64,000 bases of DNA from Tubulanus polymorphus (lineage: Eukaryota > Nemertea > Palaeonemertea > Tubulaniformes > Tubulanidae), in the NCBI RefSeq assembly GCF_964204645.1, contig NC_134028.1, forward strand, positions 8,659,001-8,723,000. The letters run 5' to 3'. The notes beneath the pieces were generated by a model. It was not told where the DNA came from and ran no database searches. It saw only the letters and a list, made by a program, of their open reading frames with translations. How positions within the stretch are numbered: position 1 is the first letter of the stretch; every line of letters begins with the position of its first letter. The translations under genes and the position numbers were made by a program. Shown here piece after piece: positions 48,700-60,314 of this stretch.

Positions 48700-48930
48700 A
48701 GTTTTTTTCGCTGTTGGCCCAGCCAAAACTTCGGACCAAGCCCGAGCTAAATTTTTACTACGGCTCAAATATTTGCGTTTGAATTTGAACTGATTCCGGT
48801 GGTAGAATGACTCGCTAATCGAGTGAGTGGTTTGCGTGTGAACGCGCTCTCTAATTAAGGCACGGTCCAAATTTGACTCGGGCCTGACTTGGGTCCGGCT
48901 AAATCGTCTCTGTGTGACAACGTAGCTGTT
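48700..48930 (+). repeat. cccgggccaaat family copy
   Basis: Contains gcgtttgaatttgaactg, attccgg, gagtgagtggtt, gtgtgaacgcgctctctaat and ggtccaaatttgactcggg, in the same order as 26586 and 45290. Confidence 0.65.
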
Positions 48931-49727
48931 GAACTTTGCCCAGATTTTTTAGCCCCGATTCTAGAGAAAATTTTGCGGTTAACGCTAAGAAAGGAAAGGT
49001 CCCCTTGGCTCTGAATTGAGATGGGAAAGTGATGAGATACGGGTTAATTATACGCCACCGGCGCGCACGTACGTATATCACATTCAATGGATCGTTGCTT
49101 TTCATCGTTCCGGACTAATGCTTTGTCTAGACAATTTCTCTGTTTTCTCTACGCGCAGATTTTAGGTGAATCAATTATGTAGAATCCCCGAAGAACGTGA
49201 CCCGAAGATAACTAAAATACAGATTAAAACAAACAAAAAATATGAAAACATCCATAAATCGCATTGAAAACATAATCAGCTCCGCGTTTTACTTTAGGGT
49301 AGTGAAACAAAGCGCATGAAGCAGGATAGTTCGTTTGAATTCTATAAAATTGAATATAATTGGAGAATCTTCTCGATGACGTCAATGCATAGTTAGTAAC
49401 AATGGCGTTTGGTGATGTCGCCCACGTCTTCCATTTTGCCCGACGGAATAAGAAAGTTCATCGCGACTTCTTAAACATTCTTTGTAGAATATCAAAAGGT
49501 GACGCGGTCACATGCGGTAAAACTCAATGCAGTCCTACGCACCGTAATTCTGAAGAGAAATTGAAAAAAGGAATTCAAAAACAGTGTAACCTGTGTTGAA
49601 TACGAATCGTGTGGGCTTAAGTGAAATTGTCGTATTTAACCGGTTTTTCGTATTTTATCCAAATCTTGATTGATATGAATATCTAAGCCGGGACATGCTG
49701 GAAAATATCGTTATATAAACTGGTTTC

Positions 49728-50117
49728 AGGGCCGCATCCATAGGGGCACAGTTTGCTAGGAGCACAAAGAAATAAAACGAGCATATATACTAAAATGGGG
49801 CCGAATTTCGGGGAAAAATTTCATAATCTTCCGTAGTTCAATAGAACTTATAAGTGCCAGTAGTGCATTTTTCTGATCCCAGTTTTGACTGCCTGGGTAT
49901 ACTTAAAGGGCCTTCAATTCCACGCAGTCAAGACAGGGATGAGAAAAATGTATCAATTTCGGTGCATTTTCATACAGTTTCTATGCATTTGGGACATGAG
50001 AATAATAGCTTAATCTAAACCTTAAGCTGCGGTCTGCTGTATTATACGTCGCGGGTGGAAAAAGTTGCCGTATTTTCAAAAGGGTACGGGAAAATGCTAC
50101 CGTCGGGATCCGCCCCT
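49728..50117. repeat. Repeat bounded by inverted ggggcggatc-type ends
   Basis: The left border reads agggccgcatccatagggg and the right border gtcgggatccgccccttcg, roughly inverted. It is probably a non-autonomous element of the 25575 type. Confidence 0.4.
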
Positions 50118-50806
50118 TCGTTTCAAACCGGATCGTCTAAACGATGATCAACTGGAGATCATTTTCAATTGAAAACTGTAGAAACACGAAGGAGATCATA
50201 AAATCATTACATTTTGAACATTCCATCGCGGAAAAAAATATTTCGAGTTCGTGTGTGACATTTCTGGTAAGAATATATAAATTCGAAATATTCGAACCAT
50301 AAATTCGGGTAAGTTTTCAAAAACACCTGATTTCGGTAGAAAGAAGATTTCCTGTACATGATCTATGTAATGTGAAGCATAACAAAAAACCCTTCATTTA
50401 ATCGAGCAATTGAATTTATATACGACTTTATCGGTTAAGTAAACACCAGGGCACGAATCATTGAAATTAGTCGTACATACCCTCGGATTTTGTCCAGGGT
50501 CGTTTTTAAAAGAATTTACCGGTCACCGATCGAGATTCCCAATACGAAATTTGAAAACAAATCCGTTTTTCAGATGTATCTATTCGCTTCCAAAAGACTA
50601 CATCGCGCAGTTTTATGCTTCAACTCATTTCCATGCGACAGAGAAGTAGAAATATAATATCAGGGAAACAAAAGGTTGTGAAGGGTTGAACTTCTGTGTG
50701 GTACGACGAGGCGAGTCTATAAGCAACGGGGGCCAGCTGCTCATAAGTTAGTTAACCAGTTAACCAGTGGATACTACTATAGTGAATTTGCATTGTTATC
50801 TTGAAA

Positions 50807-50990
50807 TAGGGATTGACCCCGTTATTTATTTGATCGGTAGATTTCGTTTGGATTTTTTTTTATTTGTTGTCCCTTACAAACCCACCATACATGCCGGGAT
50901 CGTAGAGAGGTTTGATTTTGAAATCGAAAATCAAAGTACAGATACAGTTGTGCGATCGGCGTTCGGGTTTACAGAATTTTTTGTTTAAAT
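50807..50990 (+). repeat. About 190-bp dispersed repeat, copy 2
   Basis: Matches 19439-19640 as described there. Confidence 0.75.
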
Positions 50991-51956
50991 AGAGTTACAT
51001 TATCGACAAATTCGGTTGCGGGTCGTTCTACCATGCTAAGTGTTGTCCACCAGTTGTTGTCTGACCAATTTTTGAGCAACCGGCCCCGAGGGAAGCGAAT
51101 AAAACAATGGTCGGGTTCTACTGGATGTCCATGCGAGGTCAAGGTATAAAAGTCAATGACCACCCACGATTCAACACTAATGGAGCGACCCAGCGTTGTT
51201 GCACAGTACGTGGGAGGATGTAGGCGGTGTTTGAAGAGGCAGAGCCGTTTAATTGAGTGTCCACTTAAATACAGTTTCTCCTATACTTAATCAACACTTA
51301 GTATTTTCGCCTACTTAATTCCTTTTTAACGATAGGCCATGCGCGGTCATATACGTACTATTCCGCCGAATTCGGCTAATATGTGATTCCGATAAATCTC
51401 GTTCGGAATTCTAGTTTGTGAATTTTGAAAGAAATCGGTTTGTGTTGACTTTTTCTTCTCGATAACGGATCGATAACGCGAAGAAAGGAATGCGTCGACC
51501 CGATTTGACCTCGTACACAAGTACGACAGTTCTAAACTTAAAACAGCATACCTACACGGTCGCGTGTTTTCTAACCCGTAGGACCATATAACAAACAACA
51601 TTCCTTTCGCCGTATGCGCTCATAGAAAAATATATCAAGACATATTTCTTGCACGAATATAATAATAAAAAGCACGAATATAGCACGCTATTTGTCGATA
51701 TAATTGCAATTGAATGAGAGCGAAATAGTTTTTTTCTCTCGATAAGAAACGCACATATTTATTTTCTAAAGTGGTTTTTTACGCGACGAATCACGTAGTA
51801 AAATGCGAGAACAGATTCCATCGGCCTCGCGTACCGCAGGTGGTTTAAAAAAAAAATAAAACTCGCAAATGACGAGAGACGACGATATCAACCTCGAAAC
51901 GAATATAGATTTATGATAAACCGTTGATGAAATAAAGTCAATAAAGTGAGATCTAA

Positions 51957-52150
51957 TGATGATGATAATTTATTTTTCATTTAACTTATAAGGAAAGAGG
52001 CTTAGAGGCTCAACAGGTCACTGCACCTGAAAAAAATTATGATAATTATAGTAGTAGTAATAATAATAATAATGATAATGATAATAACAAAAACTAATGA
52101 TTATCAGTAACATTAACAATAATATTAAGTATTAGATAAAGATAATGATA
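51957..52150. repeat. Repeat with (AAT/GAT)n tail
   Basis: gaaagaggcttagaggctca then acaggtcactgcacct is followed by ATA/ATG simple sequence. This looks like the 3' end of a dispersed retroelement with a microsatellite tail. There is no second copy here. Confidence 0.35.
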
Positions 52151-52429
52151 GCAGTAACAATATACATTTACAAACAAACATTTAAGAATAGACACACGAG
52201 TTTTTATGAGGATTCTGTGTCCTTCCCGCGCGTGCTTAGGTGTGATTTAATTTTAGCGGCTAAGGTGGGCTTCGTGTTATCATACGGTTTAGCGAGTTAG
52301 TAGCTAATCGAAACACCACCTTGACTGTTATCTAATTATTAGTCATGATTGACTAAGATTGAGTTAATATCTAACTTAATATAGAATATATATAGAATAC
52401 TGAATTCGATGACTGTACGGCGGATATTA

Positions 52430-52640
52430 ATCTCAGTATATTGAGTCAACAAGTAAAAACCCACAGTTAATATTAAAGCGTTTATTGTATTGACAGTTTC
52501 GGAATTTATCTAAACTCCTTCATCAGAGAAACCGAAATGCTAAAATAGTTACAGTAATTTTTCAAATACAGTTAGATAAACTCCGAAACTTTCCGACAAT
52601 CAACGTTTTAACATCGACAACGGGTTTTTTAATTGTTAAC
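52430..52640. repeat. Inverted-repeat segment with catcagagaaaccgaaa
   Basis: gtttcggaatttatctaaac and agataaactccgaaac are inverted around ccttcatcaga. Sequences of this kind occur as dispersed repeats in animals. Function unknown. Confidence 0.4.
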
Positions 52641-52934
52641 TAAAATCGCGCTGCAGAGGAGACAACCTCGTTGTTAGTTCTAGTTAGTTTAGTTAGTTCT
52701 AACTAACAGAGAAAGCCACCACGAATAAAATCAGTACGCACTGTTTTTCACCTAAATCAACCCACGCTGATATCGAATGGAAACCACAGGTGCCGTGGGG
52801 TCTCAAAGCGATGACGACACGTTGACCTGACCTACGGCGGGTCAAATCACGAACTGGTTCGATTAACAAATTTAAATGTATTATCTAATCCGGTTGCTCG
52901 GGTATGGTGACAAGGCCTGTACCGAGGGCGGGGA

Positions 52935-53175
52935 CATAGTTGGGGTAAGCGAACGAACCTCCTTATTCAAATGTGCCCTTCAATAAGCCAGTGTCAAAAA
53001 ATTCGGGTCAAGATGTTACGATATTTGGATACAATTTTTTGTATTTTTCCTTTTTTCTAAACTGAAAAGGGATCGATTCTCAAAAGAATTTTTCAGAAGG
53101 AAAGTGCCCATTTCACGGTGAAAAAGTGCCCATTTTTCTTGACAAAGTACTACCCCTCAAAAAGGTCGGCACGGA
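52935..53175 (+). repeat. aaagtgccc family repeat, copy 2
   Basis: Matches 27080-27295 in word order, ending ggtcggcacggacctgg. Confidence 0.6.
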
Positions 53176-53374
53176 CCTGGTGACTCTTTTGAAATATTGA
53201 TACAGCGACGAAGTCGATCACATATTTGAAATTTCTGCCCGAATCCGACGACATACTTTGTCATTATCGAAAGGTTGACTCCTCGAGTTTTGGACGACAA
53301 CCGAACGGTCTCTGACGTGCCATGGGATGGCGCATGCGCACATGTAAGTTGATTGAACTATAAGTTTATTGAAG

Positions 53375-53560
<186 letters not shown>

Positions 53561-53675
53561 ATATTACTACGAATAATAGTACACTTAAAACACGCGTTCC
53601 TACTACTACGTGCTGCCTGGCGGTCGGTCGGTTTACGCGCGCGGTCTGATCATCGCTTTAACAACATTCAACACT

Positions 53676-53736
53676 ATGAATTACGGCTCGTTCGAATTGT
53701 GTACGCTTTTTACATGCGGACTTTTCGCTGTGACTG
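53676..53736 (+). CDS. Exon 1 of small secreted protein (signal peptide)
   Basis: 61 nt from ATG to the donor gtgagt, phase 1. It has a hydrophobic core and ends VTG, the same layout as the first exon of the BMPER-like gene at 60254. Confidence 0.6.
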
Positions 53737-56700
53737 GTGAGTTTTAAGCATCATCTATCTCGTATTCTAGTTATTAGCGGATCGATTCTATTTCGTTGCT
53801 ATTTTGTATATTGTACATGTTTTTTTTTTCAAAATATATCGATCGTACGTATACGAATGCGTTAATTCTTTTGATCATTTCATGTAGGCCTTAAATCGAT
53901 CATAGTTTTCACTGGAATAAAAATAAGTCGGAAAAACACGATATTTTTAATAAGTAGATATAACGATTCGTTTTTCAAGAGGTTTCAATATTTTCAACAT
54001 CGTAATCATTGACCTTGAGTTGTACGAACGTAGTGTATATTCTTTGTGCATCAAAACAAGGCTTTAATATATAATCATAGGTGGGATTTGTGTACCGCAG
54101 GCCCACCTTATTCTGAAATACACACGTCGCAGGTGAAATGCCGATTGTAAATCTATGCGGTTCTTGGAAAAAGATTTCGAAGATATTTTGAAATTGAGCC
54201 AAAAACTGTATTTAATTTGAAGCCAAACGACGAAAAATGCTTCTATATCGTTATTGGAGGGTCAATTGTAATGTATTTGCAAATTACGAGGTATACAACG
54301 CGACGCCTGCTGTGGTTGGATACTGTGTGTCGAGTTTGTCAAATCAGACAGAAGGGATTCTCTCCCAAAATAACAAATTAAGTAATGTTAAGTACTTTGT
54401 CAAAGGGCGAATCGAGTTTCCCTCTTTATTTCATCGTAGATCTCGATTGGATGAAAAGTGAGTTTAAATAAAAATCGTTAAGGTTAGTTTTTAAGATAGA
54501 AAATGGACATTAAGCGATTTTCGAGGGTGATTCGATAATTTGTGTCGATAAAATTGCAAAATTAGGTTTATAAAACTTTTTTCTAATAAAACTTCAATAG
54601 AAAAGTATGCATCGAATTTTGCCTTGCGTGAAACGTTCGGGGAGATCTTAAAAGATCTTAAAGTGGAATTCCTCGAACTTCGCCATAAATATTAAAAGTT
54701 TTACTGCTTCTCGTGAAAACTACGATCTTTGCAAAACTTCCCCACATAAGAGTAATTGTCTAATTTTATTGCGGTTAAAAGCAGCAGAAATTCCAGGAAA
54801 GTTCAAAACCAGTTTTTTGAACTTTTTTTTACCTTGAATCTCAAAAGTACTTAAATATATCATACAATACTAAGAACATGGACATTGTGCAACCTTGGAG
54901 TAATCAGACTGAATCAGTTTGGTTACTTCAAGGCGCAACTCGGGTTGTATACGCGGGAGCTATTGCTAAAGAGGAACCGCTATACAGAACGAAGTGTAAT
55001 TCCAATAACGGTGATATTTTGCTATGCCCGCTGATTTGGGAACCTGCAACGACACAGGCTATACCGAATCTATCCCCTGCCCCCACCCCCTTCAAAAATG
55101 GATGTTCAACCGTCTCTTCCACCTTCGTCTCGAAAGCATGGACCAGGGGGAAGTAGAGCGTAAGTCAGATAATTATGTCGGTAGGGGTGACTTACCGGAT
55201 TATGATATCTATCTAGTTTCCTCCTACTTCTGGATTCCGGAAATTTTTGCTCTGCATTTGTATTTCTTTTACAGGTTAACTACTGTTTCAATGTCTATTT
55301 CAGTTCACTATCTTTTATTTTGTCGAACTGCTGGTGCTTAGTAAAAATAGTCTTACATTTTCTAGATTCTACTTAAATAACAAAGTTCATCTTCTTCTTG
55401 TACAAATGTTAAAAAGGTTCATTTCTTTTTATTCATTTCTGTTTGTGCGTGCATATAGAGAAATATGTCATTCCCGTGTAGGCTTGATATGCCTTACGTG
55501 AATTAAAAACGGCGAAGTTAATTCCATTTTTATCACAGCGGCGAGGAAAGGTATTTCACAGATCCAATCTATGATTTTCATATGATATGAAACTATTTCG
55601 AGTTTTGGATTTCAAGCATTTTTGTCATATATACATAACTCATCTCCGGATCGTTGTTTTCATCCACCTCTCACCCTCGGCAAATTTCTCAACCATACAT
55701 TTTTTTTTCGCTCGCACATGTATCTCGCTGTTTTCCCGCTTCCTCTGTTCTCTACGTCGCCGCTCAATTAATGCGTGTACCACGTAGGCCTGCGTTCGGT
55801 TGTTTATCAAGGTTTCCTAGCACTGGTAAAGAGAAAGTCCTTCAACTGCCGGAAATACTAAGATTTATAATGATAAACTGAACGCAGATTTCAGGCGATG
55901 TTTTATGCCTCATTCTCGTAAGGAGCCGCATTCTTGGCACCGGTTGAAAAAATTCCCAGGGGCTTCGTTTAGCTCGGACACCTGTTAACAGGTAATAAAG
56001 GACTGGTTCCGCAAGATCGCGTGCTCACCGGGAACCAGTCTGCGTGTAGTGTTTACTCCCGTTACATTCCAAACAACTGCTTTAGCTACCTGGGGTAAAC
56101 AGAAGAAAAATATTCGCCTCGATTCCTGACTTTAAAAACATTTGTTCGTCCTGTCAATGAAAAGCAAGTTCTAAGTACCTCGGAATTCTTATTTTGCACA
56201 TGCACCCTCCAGATCGTCAATGTATTTTCGTATTATAGAATTGATCGAAAATCTTGCGATATAAATTCGGACAACTATCTCATCTTATATTCAGCTAACA
56301 TGGTCTCGTTGCCAATGTTAGTGACTGGGGCTGAATTTCGAATGTCTCGAATCTACGAGTTATGTCTATCGCCCAAAAACGACGGCCTAAACAATTTCGT
56401 ATCATAAAATTTTTTGGGTTGCGAGTTTTTTTTTTCTTTGAAGAAAAAGCTCACCGTGAAAAACAATAGAAAATAAATCTAAGGCCTGTATACACTTACG
56501 GTACTTAGTACATGAACGCGTGCGGCGTAGACTCTATACGTCCTGAAAAAAAGGTATCATTTTCTGGGCATCTAGAGTGTTTCTAACATGAAATTACCGG
56601 CAATCATTTGCCAATGTATAACTTTCTTAAGCCAGGCTGTGAAAACGTTGTCTTGAAGGGCGTTGGGGTCCGCTTACATCAGGAGTTCCATTCCCTATCG

Positions 56701-57217
56701 CTATGCTGTACGCATGCAAAATTTTTCATTAAGCAGTATGGATTAAACATTAGAACTTAATTCCAAATGACTAAGCGGTAAAACAATATATCATATGTAT
56801 TGATATCTATATTTTTCAGGGGCGATCGTTCCACATGGGTTTGATTTTCTGGAGAATGCCAGAATCGGTTTATCGACTGACTTTTCACGCGGATTCCGAT
56901 TCCGACCTAGTCACCTCAGGTGTTGTAAAGTCGGCGAGAAAACCGCCAGAAAACGACTGAAATGTGACCTGTCGACCGTTATCAGCGCGGTGAAAAAACG
57001 CGACCGTTACATTAACGTTTCCAATCGCTATCCGCAACTAAAAACCTATCCGAAACGTTTGCGACAAAAAATCGAAAAATGCTCCGAGAATTTCGAGAAG
57101 AGTTTCGAAAAATGTTGCGCGTACCGACAGGAATATTACAAGGAGCTGGACAAATGCAGAAAGCGACCAGGACGTGAAAGGAGACGGTGTAGACTAGCGG
57201 TGAGAGAACGATACTAG
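53676..57217 (+). CDS. Small secreted basic eight-cysteine protein, two exons
   Basis: Exon 1 (53676-53736) encodes a signal peptide (ELCTLFTCGLFAVTG). Its donor gtgagt and the acceptor atttttcag at 56819 join in phase 1 to exon 2 (56820-57217), giving 152 residues. The mature part is rich in Arg/Lys. Cysteines are at 55, 56, 69, 108, 119, 120, 133 and 144, so CC-x12-C occurs twice (CCKVG.. and CCAYR..). The first half resembles anaphylatoxin domains in CC-x2-G and CC-x12-C spacing, but the later loops are longer. No family is firmly recognised. An extra exon in the 3.1-kb intron cannot be excluded. Confidence 0.6.
54208..54470 (+). repeat. About 250-bp duplicated segment, copy 1
   Basis: Matches 57962-58218: ttgaagccaaa, tatatcgttat, aaattacgagg, gacgcctgctgtggt, ggatactgtgt, tactttgtcaaa and tttccctcttt. 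This copy keeps a 74-codon frame (54237-54461) with two N-glycosylation sequons. The other copy is broken by stops. Confidence 0.75.
56820..57217 (+). CDS. Exon 2 of small secreted protein (mature chain)
   Basis: 398 nt after the acceptor atttttcag, open from the splice site to TAG. Codon use is coding-like and all eight mature cysteines are here. The C-terminal tail is very basic (RPGRERRRCR). Confidence 0.72.
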
Positions 57218-57574
57218 ATGGTGTCGTGTGATATCGGTACTATAGGTGGCGCTTCAATATTGTAATTTGTAATTGGACTTGTATAAGGCACACCTAAAAT
57301 GAATGCCGTAGAACTAAAAATCCTGGAATACCCATAATAGTCCATATTCATATGACGAGTTCTCATCTTAGACCAGAATTTTAAATGACTTACGTACGTA
57401 TGTGCTCTTTCCACATCCGCCAGCAACAATAGCGCAAAAGTTATTTCAAACTTGTATTTTCAGAGTTACAAATAAGGCACGCGGATCAGTCGGGTGGTTG
57501 TTTTAGCATGGGCGTGGCTACGATTTTTCCTAAGGGTTTCAGAATTAATACAAACCGAACTATATGTCATACTT

Positions 57575-57785
57575 CGCGCCGTGTCCGCCGAGCGCCGAAG
57601 GCGAACGAGCATTTCTGATTCCTTGACATTGCTTGCATGTTCTTATGTAGTCTTAATTCGTTGTTCAAATTCGCAATTTGAGAGGGCCGCCGTTTTCTGG
57701 ACTTTTTAAGGCTCAATATTTGCGAAATTTATGGAATTTGAAAAAAGAACAAACAATTTTGAACCAAAAGGATGCGGAACTGGGG
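57575..57785. repeat. Dispersed repeat, copy 2 (other copy 8455-8665)
   Basis: See the words listed for 8455-8665. Confidence 0.6.
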
Positions 57786-57850
57786 GTGATCTTGCGAAAT
57801 GAAATCCTATCATTGATATCGAGGCATTGGAGACGAAACCCGGATCAAAA

Positions 57851-58343
57851 TGAATGACTAGTCATATTTAGAGACTTTCAGACGAAACGGCCTTTTGCGC
57901 CGCGAATGATAAACGTAGAATCTGTCCAACATTCGTTGCTGACGTAGATTTTTTTCAAAGTTGCATTTGATTTGAAGCCAAATGACAAAAATGCTACTAT
58001 ATCGTTATCGAAGGGCCAAAATGTATCTTTAAATTACGAGGCACGATGAGACGCCTGCTGTGGTCGGATACTGTGTATCGAGTTAGTGAAATCAGGTAGA
58101 GGGGATTCGCTCTCACCTCCCTGGTCAAAGTAAGTTAAGTGATAAAAAGTATTTTGTCAAAGGCGAATATAGTTTCCCTCTTTTTCTATCATCGTAGATC
58201 TAAATTGGAAGAAAAGTGATAGAAAATTGAATGACTAGTCATATTCACAACCTTTCAGACGAAACGGCCTTTTGCACCGTGAATAATAACGTAGAATCTG
58301 TCCAACATTCGTTGCTGACGTAGAAAGTTTTTTTTTCAAAGTT
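57851..58343. repeat. Segment flanked by about 115-bp direct repeats
   Basis: 57851-57963 and 58228-58343 are direct repeats sharing tgaatgactagtcatat, cagacgaaacggccttttgc and tagaatctgtccaacattcg. Between them is copy 2 of the 250-bp segment seen at 54208. Confidence 0.85.
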
Positions 58344-59297
58344 GTACAAATGCGTAACTGTTGTAATAAGTAAGAATATATTTTTATTTCATCGCATGAC
58401 AAAAAAAAGATTGAAATGAACGAAAACCATAAACACGGCATTATGTGTTATTTGAATGAACCAAGAGGTTAGTACATTCCTATCGTTGAGTTCCTCGTCC
58501 AAATTCAAAGTATATTCAAAGCTTACGTGCGTCTATATCGTTTATAGGGACTTGATTGTAATTCATAATGCGCAGTGATTCGATGTAAAATAATCATTTG
58601 TTGATGTAAATTATCTTAAAGAAAAACAATAAATCTATACATTTCAACAGACAAGGGGTTGTTCTCGTGTTATTTTTCTCATTTTCGAGGTAGACTGCGT
58701 ATACAAAAAATAACCAGTGTTTGAAATAGCACACTTGATGCGTGTGAAAATATTGTCGGTAAAACAAGCAAAATTTTCCGAATAATCCTGTATTTCGTTT
58801 TGGCTTGTTTTTTTAATTTGAAATCAATCTAAATTCACATGTAAAAGTTGAGTCATCCACAGTTCAACCGATGAAAGGTTGAGTAATTTTATTTGTGTTG
58901 TAGATCAACGATCTTTCTTTTCCGAAATGCATACTTACCCGGTATATGCAAGCCGCTGATATCAGTTGTTAATTGATAACGCATGCGTATGGGCGACCAT
59001 CCCCATTTAGGTTGTTAGGTAGAAAGAAAGAGTCACAGCAAAAAAACTTTAGGATTCAAAATCAAACTGAAATAATGAACTTTAAACTCAGCACAATATG
59101 CATGAACAATTCGTATAGCAAGACAGATTTATTTTATCATGCGATGAGTAAGATTAAAACGGTTAGACACTTATTTGTACTGTTCCTGTTATTTGTATAA
59201 AGTTCCCCAGGCTTGCCGAACTCCTGAAAGAACTTCGCGCTGCCCGTGGCTAAAATCATCAAACCCAATTATGTTCTTCGATTGAAACAAAAAATAA

Positions 59298-59468
59298 ATT
59301 CTAGTAAATTTGACCGCCGATCACACAATTATGTACTTCGATTTCCGATTTCAAAATCAAACTCACTGTCTCGCTCCCGGCAGGTGTGGTGGGTTTGTAA
59401 GGGACACTCGATCAAAAAAATTCAAACGAAATCTACCAACCAAATGAATAACAGGGTCAATCCCTAGT
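59298..59468 (-). repeat. About 190-bp dispersed repeat, copy 3 (inverted)
   Basis: The reverse complement carries agggattgaccctgtta, ggtagatttcgtttga, cttacaaaccca, gaaatcgaagtac and gatcggcgg, as in copies 1 and 2. Confidence 0.75.
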
Positions 59469-60253
59469 TTAAGATTTTAAGAAAATCATCAAACGCGTAG
59501 ATATTTCGCGATCAGCAGCACTTACAATCAGAGCATGGGCGCTGATAAATTAAATCAATCGCTTTAAAGTAAGTTACCGAATAGATCTTCTTTACTTAAG
59601 CTATAACGTATAATCGTGCAAAAGATGTAAAATCCCACACTATTGTTACCAAGAAATTTCTTCCATCTTAAATGTTGGAAGGTGATATAAACCACCCGAT
59701 ATATTTCTTACAATTTTCAAATAAACTCTTCAGTCTATTTAAAAGCGTAGGATTTTACATCTTAACGGTTTATCACGGGTATTGTGATTTTAGTAATTAA
59801 TCGTCTAATCATCCAAGTCAATTAATTTATGAACTGGTTAAAATCGCCATCAATTTGCGTCTATTTTTCTCAAAACCTGAGACCACACGTCAGCGATTAA
59901 TCGAAATCACTCATACTTACTTAATTGCTGATTGTTAATTGAATTTTATCATTTAGAACGTCTGAAGAACTTCGTTAGTATACCTCCCAGATCAATTATG
60001 ATGTTGATTAGATAATTAGATAATTACTGTCAATGTTAATTAGTGAGACGTGCTCCTGTCTCAGGTGTCGGGCCGAGTGACAAATGATCCACGTATAACA
60101 CACCTGATGTGATATCAGAAAATCAGTTCATTCAGTGACAAGTCATCATATCATCACTCACTTGATAGACCGATTATCACTCATCGGACTAACGGATTAG
60201 CACTCGATGATTAGTGGATTATCTCTCAGAGGATTTAATGATTACCGATCAGT

Positions 60254-60314
60254 ATGCATAGTTACATTTTGAAAACGATTGTCTGGTGGATCATAGTAGT
60301 TTATTCGGTGACTG
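60254..60314 (+). CDS. BMPER-like exon 1 (signal peptide)
   Basis: 61 nt, donor gtaagc, phase 1. Encodes a hydrophobic leader ending VYSVTG. Confidence 0.85.

Larger units (their letters stand above)
57218..60253. other. Non-genic spacer before the BMPER-like gene
   Basis: Contains repeat copies listed separately. From about 60010 the sequence should include the promoter and 5' UTR of the downstream gene. I saw no convincing TATA box. Confidence 0.5.

Noticed and set aside
49402-49599. 65-codon frame with good start context and a CRE-like site upstream
   Set aside because: Short, no homology recognised and no poly(A) signal close by. It is left as non-coding until a transcript shows otherwise.
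54878-55341. Frames of 92 and 105 codons in the intron of the small secreted gene
   Set aside because: No signal peptide, motif or splice evidence, and the frames overlap each other. Including them would break the phase-matched junction of exons 1 and 2.
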